Assembly (NCBI GenBank): GCA_903923395.1
Contig: CAIXXM010000034.1
Coordinates: 1-37,561 of the forward strand
Reading direction: 5' to 3'
Source: an uncultured Acidobacteriia bacterium
GTDB taxonomy: Bacteria > Acidobacteriota > Terriglobia > Bryobacterales > Bryobacteraceae
DNA: 37,561 bases
Under the pieces are notes generated by a model that searched no databases, was not told the origin of the DNA, and worked only from the letters and a program-made list of their open reading frames with translations. Each line of letters starts with the position of its first letter. Positions within the stretch are counted from its first letter, which is position 1. The position numbers and the translations under genes are program-made. Positions 8,280-17,178 of the stretch are shown in pieces.

Positions 8280-8521
8280 AAGATCTCGCTCCCCACCGGT
8301 CTGGATGCCATTGCTTCACCTCCGTGCAGTTCGGCGTCGAATAGCTTCAGTTTCTGAGCAAGTGTCAATTTTCGCTCGCCGACGGGCGAAACTTTCAGGC
8401 CAGGCGTTTCCAGTGAGATTTCCACGGGTTGTCCCTCCTTGAAGCCCACCGATCTTGCGAATGACGCTGGGATTCGCACGGCAAGACTGTTGCCCCATTT
8501 CTGAATTTTCAGGTTCCGCAT
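8276..8521 (-). CDS. MazE/AbrB-type antitoxin
   Basis: An 81-residue protein with the SpoVT-AbrB swapped-hairpin start NLKIQKWGNSLAVRIPASFARSVGFKEGQPVEI, diagnostic of MazE antitoxins, and a C-terminal tail that would wrap the toxin. It starts at ATG 8521 after an AAGGAG ribosome site and overlaps the toxin gene by 4 nt. A tandem 10-mer just upstream (8534-8553) is a likely binding site for its own repression. Confidence 0.9.
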   Translation of the reverse strand: MRNLKIQKWGNSLAVRIPASFARSVGFKEGQPVEISLETPGLKVSPVGERKLTLAQKLKLFDAELHGGEAMASRPVGSEIF

Positions 8522-8533
8522 CGAGATCTCCTT

Positions 8534-8553
8534 GTATCAACAAGTATAAACAA
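8534..8553 (-). promoter_or_regulatory. Tandem 10-mer upstream of mazE-like gene, probable operator/promoter
   Basis: On the coding strand, TTGTTTATAC is followed directly by TTGTTGATAC (one mismatch), ending 12 nt before the start codon and adjoining the AAGGAG ribosome site. TATACT inside it is a good -10 hexamer. Position and repetition suggest an autoregulatory site for the MazE-like protein; the direct rather than inverted layout is unusual for AbrB-fold dimers. Confidence 0.5.
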
Positions 8554-8565
8554 TTTTCCGGTTGC

Positions 8566-10476
8566 TCATCTTCCCGCCCTCATGCTTCCTTCCACGCTGT
8601 AGCCCAAAGCCGTGACCGCCCAGTTTGTGCCGGCCATGGAAATCCACTGGTCGTGATCATGCGGGAAACCGCTTTGGAAGTAGGGCTGGAACTTCGGTGC
8701 CCGGCTGACCACGTGCCAGGACCCATCGGCTTGCTGTGTTTTCAGCAGGAAATCGATCCCCTTGCGGTAGGCCGGGTCTGAGACGGGAATGCCTGCCTCT
8801 TTGAGGGCGACCAAACTTTGACCGGTGGCGTAGGCATCGCTCGTCAGGAACGGTGTTTGCGGCCAACCGCCGTCTCTGCGCTGTTGCGCGATTAATGCCC
8901 GCGCTAGAGTACGCAATTTCGCCGCATCCGCGCCGGCGTAACGCAAGCCAAGCAATTGCATCGTGCGGTCATCGGTGGTCGCCGGGGTGTGCGACGCAAG
9001 CCACGCAGCGGCGCGCGCCACTCTCGCATCGAGCTCTGGTTTTCTGCCCGCCGGGCCATAGGCTGTGATGGCCCGAATGGCAAGCATGGTATCTGCAAAG
9101 GCACCTTCGCCCATGGGCGGGCGGGCGAAGCCGTCATCATGCCAGCTTCCATCCAGTTGTTGCTGGGCCGCGATGTTCTGCACAAGGGCGTCCGTCAAAA
9201 GGTCCGGCTTGGCATTTTCGGCAGCGAATTCGAAAGTCACCATGCCGGTCATACTCGTGCCGCCCGGCGGGTCAAAGCGCTGCACCAGCAACTGGTCCTG
9301 GCTCTTCCATGTGCCTTGCGTCTGTTTGAAGTGATCGCTGTGCGTACTCACATCGGAAGCCAAGCCCGCGGACTTCGCCGCAGAGATCGCCATCGCTCCG
9401 AGGTTGTGCGAGTGACAAGAAGAACAACCACCCTCCACGAAAAACGAGCTCTTCGTTTTCTCAAGCAATGCCGTGCTCTTTGCCAGCGCCTCCTTTGCAG
9501 GCAGCGGCTTCGCGGCGAAGACCGGTTCCGCCGCTTTGGTCAGAGGCAGGCCCAGCAAACTCATGATTTCGGGATTCTGGAACTTCTTCGCCCAATCGGC
9601 CGCCGTCTCGCCGTTCTTTGAGCGGAGATTCCGGTTGGCACCAGCGTCCAGGAGCAGCTTCACGGTTTTCGGATTCGGGTGGTCCATTGCCACGGCCAGC
9701 ATCAGCGGTGTCAGTCCGCGGGCATCTGCGTGGTTCACGTCCGCCTTGTGATCGAGCAGCAGTTTCACCGCGTCCGGACCACCAAAACCAACTGCGAGCG
9801 TGAGCGACGTAAACAACCCCAGCTGGATATCGCCATTTTTCACCTTCCCGGTGGAGGGCGGGCCAGCGAAATCCACGGGAATGCCACTGTCCAGCAGGAT
9901 GCGCATGATATCTGTATAGCCGCTCGCCGAGGCGGACATGAGCGCAATACCACCAGCCGGCATCTGCGCCGAAGCGCCATGTTCCATCAGCAGGCGGAAG
10001 GCGGCTGTGTTCCCCACGCCGGCCGCAGCGGTCAGGGGTGTGGATACCGGGCTCTCACCGGCATTCTTCACGTCTGCCCCATGGTCCAGCAGGTATTTCA
10101 CGATTTCCGTGTTTCCGGGTGACAGGGCGGCAATCATGAGCGCCGAACGCCCCTGTTTGGATTTCGCGTTTACCTCCGCGCCTTTGGAAACCAACAGCTT
10201 CACTTTGCCGGGATCCGTGGCGCACCACATCAAAGCAGTGGCGTCGAATGCGTTTTTCGCATTGACGTTCGCACCGCCGTCAATCAGCAATTGCATGGAT
10301 GCCAGACTGCCTGAGAGGGCTGCGTACATCAAGGCAGTGGTCTTGCGCTCGTCCTGAAATGACGCAGCGGTTTTTAAGTCGCGCTTGAGTGCTGCTAAAT
10401 CGTTGTTTCTGATGGCCTCAACAACCTGGGCCTGCAATGCTGCTCCGAACAGCAGTGCTGTCAATAGAAATCGCAT
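8566..10476 (-). CDS. Exported ankyrin-repeat / CxxCH / alpha-toroid fusion protein
   Basis: A 636-residue protein. A signal peptide (MRFLLTALLFGAALQAQ) leads into six or seven ankyrin repeats (about 20-310; examples LMYAALSGSLASMQLLIDGG, LLLDHKADVNHADARGLTPLML). Then comes a c-type heme site CSSCH (351-355) followed by HNLGAMAIS, as in diheme/monoheme domains of planctomycete-style proteins. The C-terminal 200 residues (about 430-620) repeat LDGSWHDDGF, RDGGWPQTPF and QADGSWHVVS, the QxxDGSW motif of squalene/oxidosqualene-cyclase and prenyltransferase toroids. The toroid lacks an obvious DxDD catalytic motif. Function unknown; heme attachment would place it in the periplasm. Start ATG 10476 is only 7 nt from a TATACT box. 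Confidence 0.85.
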   Translation of the reverse strand: MRFLLTALLFGAALQAQVVEAIRNNDLAALKRDLKTAASFQDERKTTALMYAALSGSLASMQLLIDGGANVNAKNAFDATALMWCATDPGKVKLLVSKGAEVNAKSKQGRSALMIAALSPGNTEIVKYLLDHGADVKNAGESPVSTPLTAAAGVGNTAAFRLLMEHGASAQMPAGGIALMSASASGYTDIMRILLDSGIPVDFAGPPSTGKVKNGDIQLGLFTSLTLAVGFGGPDAVKLLLDHKADVNHADARGLTPLMLAVAMDHPNPKTVKLLLDAGANRNLRSKNGETAADWAKKFQNPEIMSLLGLPLTKAAEPVFAAKPLPAKEALAKSTALLEKTKSSFFVEGGCSSCHSHNLGAMAISAAKSAGLASDVSTHSDHFKQTQGTWKSQDQLLVQRFDPPGGTSMTGMVTFEFAAENAKPDLLTDALVQNIAAQQQLDGSWHDDGFARPPMGEGAFADTMLAIRAITAYGPAGRKPELDARVARAAAWLASHTPATTDDRTMQLLGLRYAGADAAKLRTLARALIAQQRRDGGWPQTPFLTSDAYATGQSLVALKEAGIPVSDPAYRKGIDFLLKTQQADGSWHVVSRAPKFQPYFQSGFPHDHDQWISMAGTNWAVTALGYSVEGSMRAGR

Positions 10477-10483
10477 GCCGGTG

Positions 10484-10512
10484 AGTATACTTACGTTGCC
10501 CTTATCAATACA
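10484..10512 (-). promoter_or_regulatory. Candidate leaderless promoter of the ankyrin/CxxCH gene
   Basis: On the minus strand TTGTAT (about 10508-10513) and TATACT (10484-10489) are separated by 18 nt. The -10 box lies 7 nt from the ATG at 10476, so transcription would begin at or next to the start codon and leave no room for a ribosome site; none is present. The divergent GMC gene starts at 10539. Confidence 0.45.
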
Positions 10513-10538
10513 AGTGGCGCTTTTGATAAAGTTGAGCG

Positions 10539-12239
10539 ATGCTCCAAATCCAGCGATCTCCCGGCGTCGGCGACGTCGTTATCATCGGCTCTGGCGCCGG
10601 TGGCGGCACAGCGGTCAAAGTCCTCACGGACATGGGGATGAACGTCACGCTTCTCGAAGCCGGTCCCATGCTCAACCCTTTCAAGGACTTCAAGGAGCAC
10701 ATGCTGCCCCATGAAGTGGATCACCGCGGCGCGGGTGAGGCGGCGGAACTGTATTTCGGACGGCAGCAGTGGGGTTACTTTTCAGCGCCGAACGGTTACT
10801 GGGATGTGCCGGGTGAGCCGTTCACCGTGGCACCGGGGAATGAGTTCAAGTGGTTCCGCTCCCGCATTATGGGCGGACGTACGAATCATTACGGACGTAT
10901 TTCGCTGCGCTTTTCTGACTACGATTTCAAGCCCCGCCAGTTCGACGGTCTGGGCAATGACTGGCCCATGACTTATGAAGACATGGCGCCTTACTATGAC
11001 AAGGCCGAGGAGTTCATCGGTATTACGGGGACGAAGGAAGGCATGCGGTCCGCGCCCGATGGCAAGTTCTTGCCCCCGATTCCTCCGCGTGTGCATGAGC
11101 AACTGGTGCAGAGGGCAGGGAAGAAGCTGAATATCCCTGTCATCCCCTCGCGCATGGCGATGTTGACGAAACCCGTGCATGGGCGCGCGGCCTGTCATTA
11201 CTGCGGACAGTGTGGCCGCGGTTGCAAGACGGCGTCGGCGTTTTCGTCCAGTCAGGCCATGATCTTTCCGGCCATGAAGACGGGCAGGGTGAATGTCATC
11301 TCGAACGCGATGGCGCGCGAAATCCTGGTGGATGACCGCGGCTGGGCCAAGGCTGTCTCTTATGTTGACAAGACGACGAAGCAGGAGAAGACCATCCGGG
11401 CCCGTGTGGTGATCATTGGCGCAAGTGCCTGCGAATCGGCCCGCTTGCTGCTGAATTCCAAGTCCGCAAAATATTCCGCTGGTTTGGGGAATTTCTCGGG
11501 TCAGTTAGGCCGTAACCTGACGGATACGGTTGGTTATGCGCTGAATGGTCACGTGCCCGCGATGGAAGGGATGCCTCGGCATAACTCCGATGGCATTGGC
11601 GGCATGCACGTCTATGTGCCGTGGTGGGAACTGGATAAGAAGAACAAGGAATTTCCGCGCGGGTACCATATCGAGATCGGCGGCGGGTTTAACATGCCGG
11701 GTCTGGGCTCGAACCGCGTCGGGGAAGGATATGGTGCGAAGGTCAAGGAACAGATGCGGCAGAATTACGGCGCATCCATCCACTTTGCAGGGCGCGGCGA
11801 GATGATTCCGAATGAACACTCTTACTGCGATATCGATCCAACGGTTGTGGATCAGTGGGGCATTCCGGTGCTGCGCTTCCATTTCCGGTCCAGCGAGCAT
11901 GAGATCAACATGGTCAAGCACATGGACCGGACCTTCCGTTCGCTCATTGAGACCATGGGCGGCAAGGTGACATCACCTGCCTTCCCCGCCGATGCGTCGA
12001 AGGCTGTCTCGCCGGGTGGCTTCATCATCCATGAAGCGGGTACGGTGAAGATGGGCAACGATAAGACGGACAGCGTGCTGAACCAGTATTCGCAGGTGCA
12101 TGAAGCGCCGAACGTGCTGGTGGTGGATGCGGGTCCGTTCAACAGCAACCCGGATAAGAACGTAACTCTGACCATTGTGGCCAACAGTTGGCGCGCAAGT
12201 GAACATATCGCAGAGGAGATGAGAAAAGGCAATGTCTAA
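10539..12239 (+). CDS. GMC-family FAD oxidoreductase (large subunit of a gluconate-dehydrogenase-like complex)
   Basis: A 566-residue flavoprotein with the dinucleotide-binding start VVIIGSGAGGGTAVKVL (about 13-29) and the C-terminal GMC signature VLVVDAGPFNSNPDKNVTLTIVAN. A Cys cluster CHYCGQCGRGC (about 219-229) is typical of GMC enzymes of the gluconate/fructose 2-dehydrogenase branch. It oxidises the hydroxyls of sugars or polyols and passes electrons onward. Overlap of 8 nt with the following small-subunit gene supports a two-subunit enzyme exported by the Tat signal of the partner. The exact substrate cannot be told from the sequence. Confidence 0.9.
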   Translation: MLQIQRSPGVGDVVIIGSGAGGGTAVKVLTDMGMNVTLLEAGPMLNPFKDFKEHMLPHEVDHRGAGEAAELYFGRQQWGYFSAPNGYWDVPGEPFTVAPGNEFKWFRSRIMGGRTNHYGRISLRFSDYDFKPRQFDGLGNDWPMTYEDMAPYYDKAEEFIGITGTKEGMRSAPDGKFLPPIPPRVHEQLVQRAGKKLNIPVIPSRMAMLTKPVHGRAACHYCGQCGRGCKTASAFSSSQAMIFPAMKTGRVNVISNAMAREILVDDRGWAKAVSYVDKTTKQEKTIRARVVIIGASACESARLLLNSKSAKYSAGLGNFSGQLGRNLTDTVGYALNGHVPAMEGMPRHNSDGIGGMHVYVPWWELDKKNKEFPRGYHIEIGGGFNMPGLGSNRVGEGYGAKVKEQMRQNYGASIHFAGRGEMIPNEHSYCDIDPTVVDQWGIPVLRFHFRSSEHEINMVKHMDRTFRSLIETMGGKVTSPAFPADASKAVSPGGFIIHEAGTVKMGNDKTDSVLNQYSQVHEAPNVLVVDAGPFNSNPDKNVTLTIVANSWRASEHIAEEMRKGNV

Positions 12240-12831
12240 CCCACAAGTTACCCGCCGGGAGGCACTCGTCGTCCTGACTGCTGCCGGTACGGTTGTGCCG
12301 GCAGTCGCGCAGCATACACATGAAGCTCTGGCTGCGGCCAAGAGCCTGAACCAGGGCGCGAACTACAAGCCCAAAGCACTGGTAAAGCACCAGTTCGATA
12401 CCTTGAAGGCGCTGGGGGATCTCATCATTCCCGCCGATGCCACTTCCCCTGCTGCCTCCGAAGCCGGTGCTGCCGAGTTTATTGACTATCTCTGCAGCAA
12501 GAACGATGAGCTGAATAACATCTTCACCGGTGGTTTGTTCTGGATGGATAACTACATGCAGTCGAAGCACGGCACGACTTTTCTGGCTGCGAAGAAGGCT
12601 GACCAGATCGCGCTGCTCGATAACATCGCCTACCGCAAGTTACCCTCACCGGAGTTTGCGCCGGGCCAGAAGTTCTTCATGTGGGCGCGTAACATGGTGA
12701 TGGATGCGTATTACACCAGTCCCGTCGGCATGAAGGATCTTGGCTTCATGGGCAACGGCGCGATGAGCGAGTTCAGTGTGCCGAAGGAAGCGGTGGATTA
12801 CGTCATGAAGCGCAGTCCGTTCGGCGCGTAA
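12232..12831 (+). CDS. Gluconate 2-dehydrogenase subunit 3 family protein, Tat-exported
   Basis: A 199-residue protein with a twin-arginine leader TRREALVVLTAAG (Arg pair at 9-10) and cleavage near AVAQ. The body follows the gluconate_2-dh3 family pattern (LKALGDLIIPADATSPAASEAGAAEFID), the small gamma subunit that accompanies GMC large subunits. Such small subunits help export and membrane attachment of the flavoprotein. Start overlaps the GMC gene by 8 nt. Its stop abuts the stop of the convergent sulfatase gene, with no terminator hairpin visible between them. Confidence 0.88.
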   Translation: MSNPQVTRREALVVLTAAGTVVPAVAQHTHEALAAAKSLNQGANYKPKALVKHQFDTLKALGDLIIPADATSPAASEAGAAEFIDYLCSKNDELNNIFTGGLFWMDNYMQSKHGTTFLAAKKADQIALLDNIAYRKLPSPEFAPGQKFFMWARNMVMDAYYTSPVGMKDLGFMGNGAMSEFSVPKEAVDYVMKRSPFGA

Positions 12832-14187
12832 TCAGCGCGCGTCCACGGGTGTATCTTTCGGCGAAATTCCGTCCACAGGATTCACTTTCGCTCCCGCCGG
12901 GGCTTTCACAGGCCCCCGCAGCAGTGGATCATTGGTGCGCTTCATCCAAGCCTCCAGGCGGCCCTGCATTTCTTTCAGCACTCCAGGATTCGACGCGGCA
13001 AGGTTCGCCTGCTCATTGGGGTCGAAGACCAAATCATAGAGTTCTTCTGAAGCGAACTGCTTCTGCTGCCAGCCTTGTTCCAGCCACAGGCTCTTACTCG
13101 GGCTGTCATCGCAATTCGGCAGCACCTGCGTCTTGCGTCCATCAAAACGGCGGATGTACTTATATCTTAGCGTCCTCACCGCGCGGGCGGGTTCGTAAGA
13201 GGCGTGATAATTCACCTCCGCGAAGACCTCCTCGTTGATCTCCTTCGCCTTGCCGGTCAGCACGGGCAGCATGGATTTCCCTTCGAGCCAGGCGGGTTTG
13301 GGCAGGTTCAAGACCTCGCAAAGCGTGGGGAACACGTCGAGGTGGGAAACCATGGCGTCCACCACTTTGCCGCCGGAGAACACGCCCGGGCCGCGCATGA
13401 TGAGGGAAACGCCCCAGCCTGTATCGGTGAGGTTGCACTTCATCCGGGGGAAGGCGAGGCCGTGGTCCGTAGTGCTGATGACGAGCGTATTTTCGGCATA
13501 GCCATTGCGTGCCAGAGCCTCCAGGATCATGCCGATGCCGCGGTCCAAAATGCGCGCGCTGGCATGGAAGCCAGCCATATCGGCGCGGGTTTCCGGTTTG
13601 TCCGGCATGGGCGTGGGCGGCTGTATGTAGCGCGGATCATCTTCCGGCGTGGGGTTGGGGAATTCGCGGTGGGTTTCAAAGAAGCCAGCGTCGAGAAAGA
13701 AGGGTCCGGCGGGTTTTGTATCAAGAAAGGCGACCGCTTGCGGGGCAACATCGCGCGCGCTGGTCGACTTCGGCTTCCGGATTTCATCAAAGCCTATAGT
13801 CTCCGGCTTGGCGGCGATATGTTGTAATCCTGCGAGAACTGACTTATACCCGGCAGTACGCAGCGTATGTAACAGGTGGTGCTTGTAATCTGTCATTGAA
13901 AAGCCGCGGTGCGCCAGACCGAGCATGCCATTCTGATGTGCGCACTGTCCGGTGAGCAGGCAGGCGCGGCTGGGGGAACAAGTGGGCGCGGCGCTGAAGG
14001 CATTGCGGAAGAGCACGCCCTCCGCGGCCAGTTTCTTTAAGTTAGGCGTCGGCACCGGATAGCCGTATGGCGCAAGATAGCGCCCGGAATCATGTGAGTG
14101 AAGATAGACGATATTCAACGGCTGGTTCTGTGCCAGAAGTGTCGGCGCTGCGGCGACAGTAGATAGAAATTCGCGTCTTGAGTTCAC
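12832..14187 (-). CDS. Sulfatase, cysteine type, Tat-exported
   Basis: A 451-residue arylsulfatase-fold enzyme with a Tat-like leader (SRREFLSTVAAAPTLLAQ). The formylglycine motif is CSPSR at 70-74, in APTCSPSRACLLTG; C70 would be oxidised to formylglycine by FGE. The alkaline-phosphatase-type C-terminal pattern TTDHGLAFPR supplies metal and sulfate ligands. The N-terminal metal motif is unusual: NIVYLHSHDSG instead of the common (V)DD; the pair may use HDS residues differently. Overlaps the next sulfatase gene by 4 nt (ATGA), so the two are one operon. Natural substrate probably a sulfated carbohydrate or sulfonic/sulfate ester; not determinable here. Confidence 0.88.
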   Translation of the reverse strand: MNSRREFLSTVAAAPTLLAQNQPLNIVYLHSHDSGRYLAPYGYPVPTPNLKKLAAEGVLFRNAFSAAPTCSPSRACLLTGQCAHQNGMLGLAHRGFSMTDYKHHLLHTLRTAGYKSVLAGLQHIAAKPETIGFDEIRKPKSTSARDVAPQAVAFLDTKPAGPFFLDAGFFETHREFPNPTPEDDPRYIQPPTPMPDKPETRADMAGFHASARILDRGIGMILEALARNGYAENTLVISTTDHGLAFPRMKCNLTDTGWGVSLIMRGPGVFSGGKVVDAMVSHLDVFPTLCEVLNLPKPAWLEGKSMLPVLTGKAKEINEEVFAEVNYHASYEPARAVRTLRYKYIRRFDGRKTQVLPNCDDSPSKSLWLEQGWQQKQFASEELYDLVFDPNEQANLAASNPGVLKEMQGRLEAWMKRTNDPLLRGPVKAPAGAKVNPVDGISPKDTPVDAR

Positions 14188-15605
14188 CGGCTGTACCCCT
14201 GTTGCTGGTATTGTTCGAGCAGTTTGGTAAGTTGTGCTACGATCTCCGGCCTCTGCTGGTAGAGGTTATTGGTTTCCGCGGGGTCGGCTGCCATATCGAA
14301 GAGTTCTCCCGCGGGTTCCCCCGGTTTCGGCTGATATTCCGCCGGAGCGGAGAAGCCGCCCGAACCCCGGCCAATATTCAGCTTCCAGTTCCTTTGCCGT
14401 ATGGAGAAGTGGCCCCCGTTGGAGTGGTGCACAATGGCCTCGCGCGGGCCCTTTTTCCCCTGCAAAGCCGGCAGCAGGGTGAAGCTGTCTTCGCCTGCGC
14501 CGGCAGGCAGTTTTGTAGCGGTGATATCTGCCACGGTAGCCATCAGATCGGTCAGGCAAACCAGTTCATTCGATACAGTGCCGGGTTGAATTTTGCCTGG
14601 CCAGCGTGCGAGGAAAGGAATGCGGTGGCCGCCATCCCAGATATCGGCTTTCTGGCCGCGCAGACCGTCATTCGCGCGGTGGTCCCACTTGGCGATCTCT
14701 GCCGGAAGCCAGTGGGCACCGTTGTCGCTGGTCACAATCACGAGTGTATTCTCCGCTTGGCCGCTGCGGTCGAGCGCCGCGAGGGTTTGCGCAATGGTGT
14801 CATCCACCATGGTGACGAAATCGCCATAAGGACCGGCCTTCGACTTACCGTTGAATTTCTGCGTGGGCAGCCACGGCGTATGGGGCGCGGTGAGAGCCAG
14901 ATAGAGAAAGAAGGGCTTGGTCTTGCCTTTCCTGCTCTCCAAGTGGGCGACGGCGTGTTCCGTGATTTTCGGCAACACTTCTTCGTGCTTGAAACCGGGA
15001 GCTGCGGCGCCTCCGCGATAGAAGATGCCGCGCTGTTCACGGCGCTCGTCCACGTGGCCGGTGGGCTGTTCCTGGATGTGGTCATTTTCGATATAGACGT
15101 AAGGATCCATATCGAGCGAGGCGGGAATGCCGAACCAGGAATCGAAGCCGAAATCAAGCGGCCCGGGATGCAGGGGTTGTGTGTAGTCCGTCTTCGCGTT
15201 GTTGCCCAGGCCGAGATGCCATTTGCCGATGCCCGCGGTGTCATAACCCTTGCTCTTGAGCAGCGAGGCAACCGTCATTCGGCCAGGTTCAATCAGGCTG
15301 GGCGATTCGCCGTTGAGGACGCCCTTTTTTAGCTTGGTGCGCCAGCAGTAACGGCCCGTGAGAATGCCGTAGCGTGTCGGCGTGCAGACCGCGGAGGGTG
15401 AATGCGCGTCAGTGAAACGCATGCCCTGCGTGGCGAAACGGTCAATCGCTGGAGTGGGTGTCTTTGAGTCTTTGTTGTAGCAGACCGGGTCGCCGTAGCC
15501 GAGGTCATCGCAGAGGATATAGACGATGTTGGGCAAGGGCCGGGCCTGGGCCGAAGCCGTGATGCCGACAGCAAAAGAAGCCAGGAGTTCGCGGCGGGTA
15601 AGCAT
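14184..15605 (-). CDS. Sulfatase, cysteine type, Tat-exported
   Basis: Translation from 15797 would run through a copy of the intergenic repeat, so the true start is one of two in-frame ATGs; 15605 gives a Tat leader (LTRRELLASFAVGITASAQA) and a 473-residue enzyme, 15617 would add four residues. Sulfatase marks: PNIVYILCDDLGYGD (metal Asp pair), formylglycine site CTPTR at 74-78 in SAVCTPTRYGILTGR, GKWHLG and VTSDNGAHW. This is the classic arylsulfatase A-like arrangement, clearer than in its partner. Upstream gene of the two-sulfatase operon. Confidence 0.92.
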   Translation of the reverse strand: MLTRRELLASFAVGITASAQARPLPNIVYILCDDLGYGDPVCYNKDSKTPTPAIDRFATQGMRFTDAHSPSAVCTPTRYGILTGRYCWRTKLKKGVLNGESPSLIEPGRMTVASLLKSKGYDTAGIGKWHLGLGNNAKTDYTQPLHPGPLDFGFDSWFGIPASLDMDPYVYIENDHIQEQPTGHVDERREQRGIFYRGGAAAPGFKHEEVLPKITEHAVAHLESRKGKTKPFFLYLALTAPHTPWLPTQKFNGKSKAGPYGDFVTMVDDTIAQTLAALDRSGQAENTLVIVTSDNGAHWLPAEIAKWDHRANDGLRGQKADIWDGGHRIPFLARWPGKIQPGTVSNELVCLTDLMATVADITATKLPAGAGEDSFTLLPALQGKKGPREAIVHHSNGGHFSIRQRNWKLNIGRGSGGFSAPAEYQPKPGEPAGELFDMAADPAETNNLYQQRPEIVAQLTKLLEQYQQQGYSR

Positions 15606-15651
15606 GGAAGCAACCATGCTATACCGGGGGCTGTTTTTGTGGCTGATATTT

Positions 15652-15759
15652 GGCTCCCCATCGTGGACACATTTCGAACTTTTGCGGTCTGCCCTCCGCT
15701 GGCAGTGAAAATCGCGTTCCAGCAGTTGCAACGGCTTGCCGACACTATGGCTGTAATTT
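15652..15759 (+). repeat. Interspersed repeat, copy 1
   Basis: Carries the family core GGCTCCCCATCGTGGACAC-ATTTCGAACTTTTGCGG (split here for length) and the downstream arm ending near CTGTAATTT. It sits just upstream of the sulfatase start and is the only reason the sulfatase frame appears to continue. Same orientation as all other copies. Confidence 0.85.
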
Positions 15760-15820
15760 GACCCTCTTGGGCGTCGACAAACAGGATGAGTGTGCAAAGT
15801 TCCCGATCAGAAACAGTTAG

Positions 15821-15872
15821 CTCCCCGTCGCGGAAACGCTTCGAACCTGCTGAATTCAGGCCGGCGATTGTT
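15821..15872 (+). repeat. Interspersed repeat, copy 2 (degenerate)
   Basis: CTCCCCGTCGCGGAAACGC then TTCGAACCTGC matches the family core with several changes; the rest is short. About 60 bp after copy 1 in the same orientation, just upstream of the serine hydrolase. Confidence 0.5.
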
Positions 15873-15934
15873 GATGCGAATAGCCTCTCGAGTTACGCTG
15901 CTATACTTCAACGGTTGAAGGAGCAGGTGAGCGC

Positions 15935-16975
15935 ATGAGGAAATCCTTGATATTTGGCGCAGTATGGGTCGCGACGCTTACCGCGGCTGAATATCCAGGC
16001 GCCCATTGGGAAAGACACACCCGGCTGGGATGGTCGGAACCGCTGCTCCAGGCGGCGAGAAACTACGCGGCGACCAAAAAGACCACCGCAATGATGATCG
16101 TGCAGGGCGGGCAGGTCGTGGACCAGTGGGGCGATGTAAACAAAAAGATCGAGGTACGATCGATCCGCAAGAGTTTCCTCAGCGCCCTATACGGAATTCA
16201 CGTTTCCGAAGGACACATCGACCTTGGGAGAACGCTGTCGGAACTCGGCATTGACGATCGGCCACCAGCGCTGACTGTGATCGAAAAGCAGGCCACAATC
16301 CTGGATCTCCTGCGCGCCCGATCGGGGGTTTATCACGACGCGGCGCGGGAAACGGCGGCTATGCGCGCCAAACGCCCTGTGCGGGGCAGCCATCCGCCGG
16401 GCACCTTCTATTACTACAACAATTGGGACTTTAATGCGCTTGGAACAATTTTTGAGAAACTGACAGGCAAGGGGATATTCGAGGAGTTTGCGCGACGGAT
16501 TGCAGCGCCGATCGGGATGGAGGACTACGTTGTCGCCGACGGGCGATTCGCCGCGCAGGAAGGTTCCACGGTAGGAGGTGACTCAATTTAACCCAACTAC
16601 ATCTTCTCGATGACAGCGCGGGACATGGCGCGGTTTGGATACCTCTACCTGCGCAGAGGGCGATGGGGCGATCAGCAGGTGATACCGGCTGAGTGGATCG
16701 ATCGCAGCACGACCTCCTATTCAGACGTAGACCCATATAGTGGAATAGGTGGCGCACAAACCGGTTACGGGTTCCTGTGGTGGAAAGAGGAATGGGGCTA
16801 TTCCGCAGTGGGAGCTTCAGGGCATATGATTGCGGTGATTCCCGCCAAGGACTTGGTGATCGTACACCGGGTGGCGTATGATCCACCGAAAGAAGATGTA
16901 GTCTCATACCGCGATATTGACGCGATGATCCGAATCGTTATCGCAGCAGCGCCTCCGGTTGATGGCCGTAGATGA
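15935..16975 (+). pseudogene. Serine hydrolase (class C beta-lactamase family), interrupted by an in-frame stop
   Basis: A good ribosome site (GAAGGAG) and leader start a 346-codon reading frame of the beta-lactamase/transpeptidase-like family. Catalytic SxxK is SIRK (76-79), the YxN motif is YNN (161-163), and the third motif region reads GASGHMIAV near the C-terminus. A TAA at 16589-16591 cuts the protein after residue 218, but the same frame continues directly with PNYIFSMTARDMARFGYLYLRRG, the typical next block of the family, to 16975. The split is therefore a nonsense change, not a frameshift. The truncated product lacks the third motif and is very probably inactive. Confidence 0.85.
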
Positions 16976-17030
16976 CCGCCCCGCGAGCCACCGGGACCCG
17001 GGCGCAGTGACCGAACGGGTTCATTCCTTG

Positions 17031-17150
17031 CTCCCCATCGCGGACCACATTTTAAACTTTTTCGATTTGCCCACCGGCAGCAGTGACAATCGCTTTCAAA
17101 CAGATGCGGCACCTGACCGCTGCGTGGGAACACTCAGGCTGTAATCTCGG
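17031..17150 (+). repeat. Interspersed repeat, copy 3
   Basis: CTCCCCATCGCGGACCACAT with TTTAAACTTTTTCG and GCCCACCGGCAGCAGTGA keeps the family order with point changes; the downstream arm ends near CTGTAATCTC, as in copy 1. It lies 55 bp after the serine-hydrolase pseudogene. Confidence 0.75.
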
Positions 17151-17178
17151 GCTGCTTGACGCATGAGTTAGAAACAGG

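Noticed and set aside
12825-12840. Shared terminator between the converging gdh3-like and sulfatase genes
   Set aside because: The stop codons abut directly and no hairpin with a T-run is seen.
16598-16612. Separate gene starting at ATG 16610
   Set aside because: It continues the serine-hydrolase frame without ribosome site and matches its C-terminal half, so it is the second part of a broken gene.
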